A stretch of 64,000 bases of DNA from Taibaiella sp. KBW10 (GTDB lineage: Bacteria > Bacteroidota > Bacteroidia > Chitinophagales > Chitinophagaceae): the NCBI RefSeq assembly GCF_003852495.1, contig NZ_QAJI01000003.1:594687-658686 (forward strand). The letters are read 5' to 3'. Below are positions 43,914 to 52,819 of this stretch, one piece after another (the first letter of the stretch is position 1; each line of letters begins with the position of its first letter). The position numbers and the translations under genes are program-made. Under the pieces are notes generated by a model that was not told the DNA's origin, did not search any database, and saw only the letters and a program-made list of their open reading frames with translations.

Positions 43914-45332
43914 ATGAATCCTAAATATATAAAAATACTGGGTCTCAGTTTGGCCGGGATAGCCCCTGCGCTGTCGGCCTCTGCACAACTCCTGTATAAC
44001 AATGGGACTACCTTGTATGTCAATACCAGTGGTACCATACAGGTCAACGGGGACATGACGAATGCAACCGGTAGCGATTTTAGCAATAATGGTACGGTTA
44101 CGGTAACCGGTACATTGACCAATAACCAGGTGATGGCTTCCGGAGCCAACGGGACACTAACCTTTAACGGTAGTGCTGCACAAACCCTGAATGGCAGTTC
44201 CGCATTTCTGGCCAAGGATGTAGTGATCAATAATGCCGCAGGGGTAACACTCAATACGCCTCTTAAAGTTTCCGGTAGTGTTACGTTTACGACAGGCGAT
44301 GTTGTGGCGGCAACAAGCGCGACACCCGTCATTTTCACGAGTACAGGAAACTACACTGGTGCCTCTAACAGCAGCCATGTGAACGGTTATGTGGTCAAAG
44401 AAGGCACGGGTGCATTCAGCTACCCTGTAGGTAATGGCACCAATCTGCAAAAAGTAGATGTAAACCTCTCTGCAAATGCAACAGGCATGCAGGTACGCTA
44501 TGTAGTAGGCAATGCCGGTTCGGGCACTTATGCCACTACCGGATCAGAATCCACTCCATTGGCGGTATACAATACCGGCGAATACTGGGATCTCAGTCCG
44601 CTGACGACAGCTACCGGAGCGGTTACCGTTTTCTGGGACAATGTCCATAACATTACAGTAAATAGCCTGCCCAGCTTACGTGTTGCCCATAAATCGGGAG
44701 CCAATTGGCTGAACGAAGGGGGCAACAGCATTACCGGTAATACCGGTGCCGGTAGCGTGACCAGTAACAGCATCAGTACCTGGAGTCCGTTTACCCTAGG
44801 GGCCACCTCTCCTACGGCACTTCCCGTACACTTATTGAGCTTTACCGCTAAGCATGCCGGTAGCAATAACCAGCTGGACTGGAATACGGCATCTGAAGAC
44901 GCACAGATTCATTATGATATCGAGCGCAGCAGCAATGCACAGCAATTCAGCACCATCGGTTCCGTTTCCGGTAAAGAAGGAACGGGCAACAGTTATCAGT
45001 TTTTAGATGCACAACCTTTAGCGGCCAATTATTACCGCCTGCGCATTTCCGAGCCGGGAAGTGCAGTAGCGTATAGTAATGTTGTACTGCTGCGTCAGGA
45101 AGGAAAAGGAAGCTTATCCGTAAGCCCGGTACCAGCACGTGATCAAATCACCGTAACGAATTCCAATCCGGAACTCAAGGGACAAAATGCCCGCGTTTGT
45201 GATCTGCAAGGACGTGTCGTAACGCAGTTTACCATACAGGAAAAAGTAAACCTGTCTACTGCCCAGTGGGCTGCCGGTATGTATCTATTACATCTTCCGG
45301 ATGGCAGTACTTTAAAAATAGTGAAAGACTAA
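43914..45332 (+). CDS. T9SS-secreted beta-solenoid-like protein
   Basis: A 472-residue exported protein. Signal peptide ends LSASAQ. Residues 22-180 are a solenoid-like run of short strands with NG and TG turns (NNGTTLYVNTSGTIQVNGDMTN, NNGTVTVTGTLTNN, AAGVTLNTPLKVSGSVTFTTGD). A second sandwich region (180-300) and a Fn3-like segment follow, ending in a T9SS type A sorting domain: SLSVSPVPARDQITVTNS, ARVCDLQGRVVTQFTI, AAGMYLLHLPDG and KIVKD. As the only member of the trio with this tail, it may anchor or co-deliver the other two. 40 nt after the tail-collar gene. Confidence 0.8.
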   Translation: MNPKYIKILGLSLAGIAPALSASAQLLYNNGTTLYVNTSGTIQVNGDMTNATGSDFSNNGTVTVTGTLTNNQVMASGANGTLTFNGSAAQTLNGSSAFLAKDVVINNAAGVTLNTPLKVSGSVTFTTGDVVAATSATPVIFTSTGNYTGASNSSHVNGYVVKEGTGAFSYPVGNGTNLQKVDVNLSANATGMQVRYVVGNAGSGTYATTGSESTPLAVYNTGEYWDLSPLTTATGAVTVFWDNVHNITVNSLPSLRVAHKSGANWLNEGGNSITGNTGAGSVTSNSISTWSPFTLGATSPTALPVHLLSFTAKHAGSNNQLDWNTASEDAQIHYDIERSSNAQQFSTIGSVSGKEGTGNSYQFLDAQPLAANYYRLRISEPGSAVAYSNVVLLRQEGKGSLSVSPVPARDQITVTNSNPELKGQNARVCDLQGRVVTQFTIQEKVNLSTAQWAAGMYLLHLPDGSTLKIVKD

Positions 45333-45359
45333 TACTGTAATCCTTTATAGTACTTCGTT

Positions 45360-45403
45360 TATATAAGAAAAGGCTGTTCGATGGAACAGCCTTTTCTTAT
45401 ATA
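45360..45403. terminator. Bidirectional terminator, 20-bp perfect hairpin
   Basis: 45360-45379 is the exact reverse complement of 45384-45403, loop GATG; core AAAAGGCTGTTC. Lies between convergent genes ending at 45332 (+) and 45415 (-). Confidence 0.92.
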
Positions 45404-45414
45404 AATTTCACAGA

Positions 45415-48400
45415 CTAACCTTGAATCAGTCCGGTCTTCTTAAGTAATCTCCGGTTTTTACGTTTATGCACCAAATTGTAGGCATAAGCATAAATAATCG
45501 GAAGAATCAACAGGGTAAGAACAGTAGAAGTGATTAAACCACCGATCACCACAATGGCCAAAGGTTTCTGGGTTTCAGATCCCACACCTGTACTGATGGC
45601 TGCGGGTATCAATCCTATAGCGGCCATCAAAGCGGTCATCACGACTGGCCTGATCCGGGAATCGACCCCTTGCTCAATGGCAATGTCCAAAGACATTTTA
45701 GCCTCGAGATTTTTACGGAATTCCGTAATTAAAATAACCCCATTCTGAATACAAACGCCGAATAAGGCAATAAAACCAATACCGGCCGAGATGCTAAAAT
45801 TCATACGTGTAATATGTAAGGCCAGAATACCACCGATCAGGGCAAAAGGCACATTCATGATCGTGAGTAATGCATCTTTGGTATTGCCAAAGGTGATAAA
45901 GAGGATCATAAAAATCCCGAGTAAACAAATGGGTACGACATTTGCCAGGGTCTTTCCGGCTCTTTGTGCATTTTCAAATTCTCCATTCCAGGTCATGGTA
46001 TAACCCTGTGGTAATTTCACATTTTTTTGAACCAGTGCCTGTGCCTCTTCAATCGTGCTGCCCAGATCTCTCCCCCTGATGGAAAATTTTACCGGAATGT
46101 AGCGGGAGTTATTGTCTCTGTATACAAAACTCGCACCAATCAAGGACTTTGTGCTGCTGATCTCGCTGATCGGAATTTTGGCACCATCCTGTGTCGGCAC
46201 CATCAGGCGGGCAATCTTATCATCCGCATCCCGGAATTCTTTTGCATAGCGAATCCGGATATCAAACTTACGTTCCCCTTCATATAATTGGGTCGCCGCT
46301 TTACCCCCGATGGCCATTTCGATCACAGAGTTGGCATCCTGGATATTGACCCCATACATGGCCATTTTCTGCTGATCAAGTTCTATCCGGTATTCCGGTT
46401 GTCCCAGGTTGCGCAAGACCCCCAGATCTTCTACACCTTGTACTTTTTTCAACTGATCCATTACTTTGTTGGATAATGAATCCAGGGTATTAAAATCCTG
46501 GCCGAATATCTTAACCGCCAGCGATGCCGGAACACCCGCTACGGCTTCATCTACATTGTCTCTGATGGGCTGGGAATAGTTATACAAGACACCGGGTATT
46601 TTACTCAGCTGACTATTCATACTATCTACCAGTTTATCGGTGGTCAAGCCTTTAGGCCATTTGTCTTTTTGTTTCAGATCTACCGCGATCTCCACATTGA
46701 AAAAGCCTTTGGGATCGGTGCCGTCTACCGTTCTGCCCACTTGCGCCAGGGTATGCCGCACTTCCGGAAATTTCTCGATAATATCCATCATCTTCCGGGC
46801 TACTTCATTGCTTTGATCCAGCGAAGAACTCATGGGTAATTGTGCCTTTACCCAAAGGGCACCTTCATCCAGCTCGGGCAGGAATTCTGAACCCAGGAAT
46901 TTGGAAGAGCCAAAGGATAAGATCATAAATATTACCGCTGTTAAGAAGCTTACTTTAGGATGTGCATACGTCCATCTAAAGGCACGGCCAATATACTTTT
47001 CAAAGAAATGAACCACCACATTGTGTTTTTCTTTTACGTTTTTACGTAAGAGCACACTGGACAAAGCAGGGACTAAGGTAAGGGTGTAGATCAGAGCACC
47101 TAATAAGGCAAAGCCCAGGGTATAAGCCAGCGGAGAGAACATTTTCCCTTCTACTTTCTGGAAGGCGAAGATGGGAATAAGACAGGTTATGATGATGATC
47201 TTGGAGAAAAAGATGGACTTGCCCATTTCCGTACCTACTTGTTTGAACAAGCCCAGTTTAGCCAGCTTATTGAACTTCTCCATACCGACTTCTCTTGACT
47301 TCTTATCTAAGGCGACAAATATCCCTTCGACCATCACAACCGCCCCATCGATAATGATCCCAAAATCGACCGCTCCCATCGATAGTAAGTTGGCAGACAT
47401 GCCTTTCATACGCATAAGCATAAAAGCAAACAACAGGGATAGGGGTACAATGATACCCACGATTAAAGTGGTGCGCCAGTCGGCCATAAAGATCAGCACG
47501 ATGAGCGTTACCAAAACGATCCCTTCCACGAGGTTGTGTAATACGGTATGGGTTGCATATTCCATCAGATCGGTACGGTCGTAAAAAGGCACGATCTTAA
47601 CATCTTTGGGCAAAACAGAACTGTTGAGTTCTTCTACTTTTGCGTGGATCAGATCTAATACTTCTTTGGCATTTTCACCTTTACGCATCACCACAATGCC
47701 TTCGACCACGTCATCATTTCCGTCTAAATGAACTTGTCCCAAACGTGGTTTTTCGGTTTCGACCACTTCTGCTACATTTTTGACCAGCACCGGCACCCCG
47801 TTCATTTTCTTTACGATGATGTTATTGATCTCATCAATATTATTTAAGAGGCCGATCCCTCTTACAATATAGCTCTGTCCGTTTTTTTCGATCACATCTC
47901 CCCCTACATTGATATTATTTTTAGATACGGCTTCATAAACATCGAGTGCCGATAATCCATAATTGATAATATTCTGCGGGTTTACCCTGATCTCATAAAT
48001 TTTCTCGCCACCGCTAAAGGTATTTACATCGGCCACGCCGGGAATAGATTTAAACTTACGGTCTAAAACCCATTCCTGTAGGGTATTGAGTTCCCTGATA
48101 TTTCTTGTTTTACTTTTAAGTACATAACGGTACACCTCACCTGTGGGGCCATAAGGCGGTTGTACATCGGGGCTGGCCCCTTCGGGCAGATCGGCACCTC
48201 CGATACGGCTCATGACTTGCTGCCGGGCAAATGCATCGTCGACATGGTCATCAAAAATGAGGCGGATATAACTTAAACCGAAGGAAGAGGTAGAGCGTAA
48301 ATTGATTTTGCTCTGTACCGAATTTAATTGTGTTTCCAGCGGTATGGTTATAAAACGTTCTACTTCTTCGGCGCTTCTCCCCTGCCATTGTGTAATGATA

Positions 48401-48552
48401 ATGATTTGCGTATTGGTTACATCGGGAAAGGTCTCGATGGGCGTTTTGGTATAACTTACATAACCGATAATAGCCAGGACAATGGTGAGGAAGAACACCA
48501 AATATCGATGTCTAAGGGAAAAGTGTATGATCCCTTTTATGATTTTATTCAT
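45415..48552 (-). CDS. czcA: Czc-type heavy-metal RND efflux pump
   Basis: A 1045-residue inner-membrane pump of the HME-RND family with 12 helices and two large periplasmic loops. The helix 4 motif DFGIIIDGAVVMVEG matches the Co/Zn/Cd (HME1-type) signature DFG..DGAVVMVE, with Gly in place of the usual final Asn; copper/silver pumps lack these acidic residues. It uses the proton gradient to move metal from periplasm or cytoplasm through the adaptor and outer-membrane channel encoded upstream. Order is czcC, czcB, czcA in transcription, all within 93 nt of each other. The exact metal cannot be settled from sequence. Confidence 0.93.
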   Translation of the reverse strand: MNKIIKGIIHFSLRHRYLVFFLTIVLAIIGYVSYTKTPIETFPDVTNTQIIIITQWQGRSAEEVERFITIPLETQLNSVQSKINLRSTSSFGLSYIRLIFDDHVDDAFARQQVMSRIGGADLPEGASPDVQPPYGPTGEVYRYVLKSKTRNIRELNTLQEWVLDRKFKSIPGVADVNTFSGGEKIYEIRVNPQNIINYGLSALDVYEAVSKNNINVGGDVIEKNGQSYIVRGIGLLNNIDEINNIIVKKMNGVPVLVKNVAEVVETEKPRLGQVHLDGNDDVVEGIVVMRKGENAKEVLDLIHAKVEELNSSVLPKDVKIVPFYDRTDLMEYATHTVLHNLVEGIVLVTLIVLIFMADWRTTLIVGIIVPLSLLFAFMLMRMKGMSANLLSMGAVDFGIIIDGAVVMVEGIFVALDKKSREVGMEKFNKLAKLGLFKQVGTEMGKSIFFSKIIIITCLIPIFAFQKVEGKMFSPLAYTLGFALLGALIYTLTLVPALSSVLLRKNVKEKHNVVVHFFEKYIGRAFRWTYAHPKVSFLTAVIFMILSFGSSKFLGSEFLPELDEGALWVKAQLPMSSSLDQSNEVARKMMDIIEKFPEVRHTLAQVGRTVDGTDPKGFFNVEIAVDLKQKDKWPKGLTTDKLVDSMNSQLSKIPGVLYNYSQPIRDNVDEAVAGVPASLAVKIFGQDFNTLDSLSNKVMDQLKKVQGVEDLGVLRNLGQPEYRIELDQQKMAMYGVNIQDANSVIEMAIGGKAATQLYEGERKFDIRIRYAKEFRDADDKIARLMVPTQDGAKIPISEISSTKSLIGASFVYRDNNSRYIPVKFSIRGRDLGSTIEEAQALVQKNVKLPQGYTMTWNGEFENAQRAGKTLANVVPICLLGIFMILFITFGNTKDALLTIMNVPFALIGGILALHITRMNFSISAGIGFIALFGVCIQNGVILITEFRKNLEAKMSLDIAIEQGVDSRIRPVVMTALMAAIGLIPAAISTGVGSETQKPLAIVVIGGLITSTVLTLLILPIIYAYAYNLVHKRKNRRLLKKTGLIQG

Positions 48553-48645
48553 GTGAATATATATTTTGAGTCGTTAAGCCAAGAGGCTCAACATTGGATA
48601 TAAAAATGTGTGTACACAAACCGGTAAAATCCTGATACCTGCTCC

Positions 48646-49746
48646 TTAATACTTTTGTAATTCTTCAAAAATCAGGGATTGATATTTGGTGACTACTTTT
48701 TGCCCTACTTTAAGATCTGCACTTTGTATAAAAACAAGGTCATTGCTTTTTTTGAGTACAGTAACCTCTGCAATTTTTACATCACTTTTACTATTAAAGA
48801 CGACCACATAATTTTTACTATCGATAGATACCAGGGAACTGGCCGGAATACAGGTAGCCATGCCGCCCTGTGTATTTTCCACGATCACTTTTACAAACAT
48901 TTCCGGCTTCAGCAACATGTCTTTATTGGCCAAGCTGATCCTTACGGACATGGCCTTATTTTCAGGATCCAATACATCACCTACTTTTTCTATTTTACCT
49001 TCAAACGTTTTGTCGGGATAAGACATCGGAATAATCTTTACGCTATAGCCTTGCTTTACTTTCGGAATGTCCGATTCATACACGTTGGCATTTACCCAAA
49101 CATTATTCAGGTTGGACACGGTAAAGATATTTTTACCGTCATCGGAACGGATAAAAGCACCTGTGGTCGCATTCTTAGCCACCACATAACCATCTATTGG
49201 CGCAGTAAGCGTATAGTTCCCACTTTGTGTGGCCCCGCTACCGCCATTAATACTGATCTCCGCTTTTATTTTGCTGGCTTGTGCCAGGGTCTTTTGGTAA
49301 TTCTGTTTGGCTTCTACATATTCTCTTTCGCTGCTGATCCCGTTTTTATACAAGCCTTCCGCACTTTCCATTTCCCTTTTGGCAATAGAAATATCCGCAT
49401 TGGCACTATTTAATTCGCTGTAACTGCCCGCGACTTCCGCGCTTCTGATTACTGCCAGCACCTGTCCTCTGCGTACATAATCGCCAAGAGACACATTGGT
49501 AGACACGATTTGCCCACTGCTTCGGGGAAAGATATTCACTACATTATTTTCATTAAAGCTTACGCTACCGGTCAGTACTAACTGGTCTACAACGGTACTC
49601 GTGCGTACCGAATCCAGTTGTATCATATTCATCATGGTATCGCTCAACACATATTTATCGCTTACTACGGGTGGCTGCTCTTTAGTGCCGCAAGCCGCTG
49701 CCAGCACAATCATTAATAAAACAGGGATGCTTATTTTAAAGTTCAT
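48646..49746 (-). CDS. czcB: Metal efflux periplasmic adaptor lipoprotein
   Basis: A 366-residue membrane-fusion protein. Lipobox LAAAC gives inner-membrane anchoring. It has a lipoyl/hairpin region (NVSLGDYVRRGQVLAVIRSAEV, a coiled-coil hairpin near 115-170, LTAPIDGYVVAKNATTGAFIRSDDG) and a beta-barrel segment (VWVNANVYESDIPKVKQGY). It connects CzcA and CzcC. No added metal-binding N-terminal domain is seen. Confidence 0.92.
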   Translation of the reverse strand: MNFKISIPVLLMIVLAAACGTKEQPPVVSDKYVLSDTMMNMIQLDSVRTSTVVDQLVLTGSVSFNENNVVNIFPRSSGQIVSTNVSLGDYVRRGQVLAVIRSAEVAGSYSELNSANADISIAKREMESAEGLYKNGISSEREYVEAKQNYQKTLAQASKIKAEISINGGSGATQSGNYTLTAPIDGYVVAKNATTGAFIRSDDGKNIFTVSNLNNVWVNANVYESDIPKVKQGYSVKIIPMSYPDKTFEGKIEKVGDVLDPENKAMSVRISLANKDMLLKPEMFVKVIVENTQGGMATCIPASSLVSIDSKNYVVVFNSKSDVKIAEVTVLKKSNDLVFIQSADLKVGQKVVTKYQSLIFEELQKY

Positions 49747-49773
49747 TTTACAATTTTTTAATTTTGGAAAAAA

Positions 49774-51054
49774 TTATTTTACAAGATCGGTACCGGACTG
49801 GAAATTGAGTTCTTCTTTGGCCAACTGTAATTGTAAGGCAAGGTTTGATTTTTGCCCCATAACGTCCAGGTAGGCCTGATGATAGTCGATAAACTCAACC
49901 AGACTCAATTGCCTTTGCTTATAGCTTTGCACGATATTGTCGTATAAAGCATCATAGTCCAGGTAGAACTTGTCCTGATTGCCGGCATTCATGCGTTGCA
50001 GGGCCAACAATTTATTATAGGCTGCCGCAACATCGTTTTGCAGGCTAATGCTTTTGTTGCCCAATACGGCTTCCTGTGCTTTGATCTGGTATCGAGCGGA
50101 CTTGATATTGCCCTGGTTGCGGTTAAACACCGGCAGGGGTATGCTAAGGCCTAAGCCCCAGTAATTGACGGCGAAATTACTATTCTGATCGTAGCTGGGT
50201 GAAATCGTCAGGTCCGGAATGGCCATGGCTTTTTGCAGCCCCAGGTTTTGCTGCTCTCCCTGCAAACGGTAATTTTCGATTTTATACTCGGGATTGTTGC
50301 GCAGTGCAGAATCTATGGCTTCCTGCAATTGTGGTACGGTTACTTTATTCGCCATTTTTTCCGAAGGAACATACACACTGGTCGGCGCCGCCTGCAACAG
50401 GGTTCTAAGACTGCTCTCCATATCCTCCATCTGCTGATCATTTTCTGATATTTTCTGATGTAAGGTCAGCTGCAAGGCCTGCAGGCGCAGTAAATCTTTA
50501 CGGGCAATATTTCCTGCCTGTAGCTGCGCGGACATGCCATTGATCAATTGTGTTAAGTGCTGATCTTCTTCCCGATACAATTGTGCCAGGTTGAAGGTCT
50601 GTATGAGGGTATAATAATTGCTTCTCAGCTGTAGTTTGAGGTTGCGCATTAAATCGTTGAACTGCCATTCGCTAATGGTGGCATTGGTACTGGCAATGGC
50701 TACGTTCTTAGCACGCTTGCCTCCCAATTGGATCAACTGTTCTACTTGAACAAATACCTGTCCTCTTGGACTACCGTCGGGATTGAAGCCATGTTGAAAA
50801 AAGCGCTTATTGGTATACACATTCTGATCGGTACTCAATACCGGATTATCCCATAGCCTGGCCTGGGCAATCAGTGCCTTATCTGCATCGACCTGATAAT
50901 GTTGTGCCAGCAATAATAAATTCTTTTCAAGAAAGGTCTTTTCGAGTTCCGCGCAGGTTACCTGTACAGTATCCCCTTGGGCATGACCGCTTATGCAGGT
51001 GCCCAAAATAAGGAGCAATGCGAACGCAAAGCTCATATATGATGATGGCTTCAT
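49774..51054 (-). CDS. czcC: TolC-family outer membrane channel of metal efflux
   Basis: A 426-residue outer-membrane efflux protein with a signal peptide (…ISGHAQ) and two long helical repeats typical of TolC (ELEKTFLEKNLLLLAQHYQVDADKALIAQARLWDNPVLS and EAIDSALRNNPEYKIENYRLQGEQQNLGLQKAMAIPDLTISPSYD, in part). The VGLSIPLPVFNRNQGNI-type motif (here LGLSIPLPVFNRNQGNIKSA) is characteristic of the CzcC branch. First gene of the pump set; 27 nt before czcB. Confidence 0.92.
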   Translation of the reverse strand: MKPSSYMSFAFALLLILGTCISGHAQGDTVQVTCAELEKTFLEKNLLLLAQHYQVDADKALIAQARLWDNPVLSTDQNVYTNKRFFQHGFNPDGSPRGQVFVQVEQLIQLGGKRAKNVAIASTNATISEWQFNDLMRNLKLQLRSNYYTLIQTFNLAQLYREEDQHLTQLINGMSAQLQAGNIARKDLLRLQALQLTLHQKISENDQQMEDMESSLRTLLQAAPTSVYVPSEKMANKVTVPQLQEAIDSALRNNPEYKIENYRLQGEQQNLGLQKAMAIPDLTISPSYDQNSNFAVNYWGLGLSIPLPVFNRNQGNIKSARYQIKAQEAVLGNKSISLQNDVAAAYNKLLALQRMNAGNQDKFYLDYDALYDNIVQSYKQRQLSLVEFIDYHQAYLDVMGQKSNLALQLQLAKEELNFQSGTDLVK

Positions 51055-51155
51055 TTAATTATAAGATTAAAATAAAAAGGATTGTATATGCATAAGCAAT
51101 ATACAAAATAATTAAAATATTAATACTCTCTGAAGGGAAATATTAATCTATCTAA

Positions 51156-51566
51156 TTAAACAAGTTTGGGGGGAGGTGGATTGATTTCTTTGAAGTAAAG
51201 AAAATTGTACTGATTGGAATATTCTGTATACCGGATATGGGCGTAATCGGGTACGGTATTGAGCTCAAATTTCTTGATCTCCTGTACGGTAACATCAAAA
51301 AATTTAGCTGTTTTTATAATATGTTTCAGGGGGTGATGTTGTTCGGTATGTTCCTTTCCTTCAGGAAAGGCATTCACTTGCTCAAAGGCGACCTCAACAA
51401 TATACTCCAATAAGGAATCGATCTGGTTAAACATCGTAACCTTCTGTCCTTTTTCATTGGTTGTTTTAAAATAATATCCTGCACTAAAGACGCTCATATT
51501 CATGATCTGTAGCGCCAGTAGAATTACGGTGACTTTAGTGCCTAATATTTTAAATCTATTGTTCAA
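51156..51566 (-). CDS. Small exported protein at the head of the metal efflux operon
   Basis: A 136-residue protein with an N-terminal hydrophobic segment (TKVTVILLALQIMNMSVFSAG), probably an uncleaved anchor or signal peptide. The mature part contains a His/Glu cluster EHTEQHHPLKHIIKTAKFF (near 71-89) that could bind metal and ends in EINPPPPKLV. I do not recognise a family. The start is TTG at 51566; no upstream ATG is in frame and the next Met is inside the hydrophobic segment. A TACCTTTG -7 box lies at 51592-51585. It is 101 nt upstream of czcC on the same strand, so a metal-sensing or metal-carrying role is suggested by context. Confidence 0.6.
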   Translation of the reverse strand: MNNRFKILGTKVTVILLALQIMNMSVFSAGYYFKTTNEKGQKVTMFNQIDSLLEYIVEVAFEQVNAFPEGKEHTEQHHPLKHIIKTAKFFDVTVQEIKKFELNTVPDYAHIRYTEYSNQYNFLYFKEINPPPPKLV

Positions 51567-51584
51567 GTAGGGTTGTTTCTACAG

Positions 51585-51592
51585 CAAAGGTA
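51585..51592 (-). promoter_or_regulatory. TACCTTTG -7 element of the metal efflux operon
   Basis: Consensus -7 box on the minus strand, 18 nt before the TTG start at 51566. No clear -33 box, which could mean activator-dependence. Confidence 0.4.
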
Positions 51593-51660
51593 AAAGAGAT
51601 CTTTTCACCGCTGCGTTAATACTGCGTTATGTTATATTTAAACCTAATACAAGCGGTCGC

Positions 51661-52017
51661 TTAACCGGCGTTCTTTTTCCCCTCTTCGTCCATTAATGCC
51701 TGATCGGCTTTTTTCTTAAACCCGCGGGCAAACTCCTTAAATTCTGTGCCCAGTTCTTCATTACGGGTTGCTCTTACGAAAGTATCGGCCATGGTCATCA
51801 TGGTCTGAAAAAAGAAATCGTTCATCTCATCGACCATCATGCGTTTGGTCCACAAGTCTATACGCATGGCTGTTTTCTCCTGACCATCCCACAAAGATAA
51901 AAGTACCGCCTTAGCCTGATTGGTTTCTGAACCGGCTCCGGATGCAGCCCAATCGATATGCTCGGGCATTTTATCATTGTCCAGGATTACGTTTATATTG
52001 ATGTTATGCTTATTCAT
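51661..52017 (-). CDS. gldC: Gliding motility protein GldC
   Basis: A 118-residue protein with the GldC signature: INVILDNDKMPEHIDWAASG, KAVLLSLWDGQEKTAMRIDLWTKRMMVDEMNDFFFQTMMTMADTFVRAT (in part). GldC belongs to the gliding machinery first defined in Flavobacterium johnsoniae, where its loss weakens motility; it is also found in non-gliding species. No signal peptide. It lies 50 nt downstream of batE on the same strand. Confidence 0.9.
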   Translation of the reverse strand: MNKHNININVILDNDKMPEHIDWAASGAGSETNQAKAVLLSLWDGQEKTAMRIDLWTKRMMVDEMNDFFFQTMMTMADTFVRATRNEELGTEFKEFARGFKKKADQALMDEEGKKNAG

Positions 52018-52067
52018 GTTCTCTTTTTATTTTTAGCCCTGCAAAGTTGCTGATTTTTTTTCAGAGT

Positions 52068-52817
52068 TTAAATAATTTCTATATCGGTTTTATCTATCCA
52101 GCCTTCACTGCCATTTGCCAGTGTTATATAGACGCGGGATTCTTTTTCTGCCCCGGATAAAATAAAGACGGTACCCTCTGGAATACTTCCTTTCACTACG
52201 GCCATATTATTTTTATCATATAAAAAGGCATTATTATGACATACGACCCCTTCTGAACGGTTTTGGTTATTTTGATATGCGGTAAAGGCAAAACTCATCA
52301 CCAGTAAGGTCAACACAAGGCTAAGACTCAACCAGCGGTAGCCAAAACGGATCTTTTTAACCCGTATGCGGTACACAAGCGCTGCTGTCGCGATAAAGCA
52401 AGTCAGTGCCACGATAGCCCAGGCATTGGCCGAAATCATACGGAGTACAGTATGGTATGCTTTTACAATAAACAACTCCTGCAGGGCGACGATTGCTTTG
52501 GGCGTTTTTTGGTGAATAAATGCAATATTCTCCCGAGCCATCTTATTCCCGGCATTTAAGCGTAAAGCACGTTTATAATTCAAAACGGCTTTTCCTGTTT
52601 GCTTATTACGATAATAGGCACTTCCAAGGTTATAATAAACGGCATCATCTGCTACAGAATCGGCAACAATCTTTTCATAATTATCGATGGCATGCTGGTA
52701 TTGTTGTGCTTCATAAGCGCGATTGGCTTCCTGCCAGTATTGTGCATAGGTATCCGGTGCCGCGTTTCCGAAACCGGCGTACAACATTACGATCATCCAT
52801 AACAATATACGTTTCAT
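52068..52817 (-). CDS. batE: BatE-like TPR and SH3 domain protein
   Basis: A 249-residue protein with a signal peptide (…GNAAPDT), two or three TPR repeats (AYEAQQYQHAIDNYEKI, VYYNLGSAYYRNKQTGKAVLNYKRALRLNAGN), two transmembrane helices at about 125-172 and a C-terminal bacterial SH3 domain (GSIPEGTVFILSGAE, ITLANGSEGWIDKTDIEII). This is the BatE arrangement of the Bacteroides aerotolerance cluster. It starts 2 nt after batD ends. BatA/BatB/BatC and the MoxR ATPase are not in this window. Confidence 0.85.
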   Translation of the reverse strand: MKRILLWMIVMLYAGFGNAAPDTYAQYWQEANRAYEAQQYQHAIDNYEKIVADSVADDAVYYNLGSAYYRNKQTGKAVLNYKRALRLNAGNKMARENIAFIHQKTPKAIVALQELFIVKAYHTVLRMISANAWAIVALTCFIATAALVYRIRVKKIRFGYRWLSLSLVLTLLVMSFAFTAYQNNQNRSEGVVCHNNAFLYDKNNMAVVKGSIPEGTVFILSGAEKESRVYITLANGSEGWIDKTDIEII

Positions 52818-52819
52818 GC

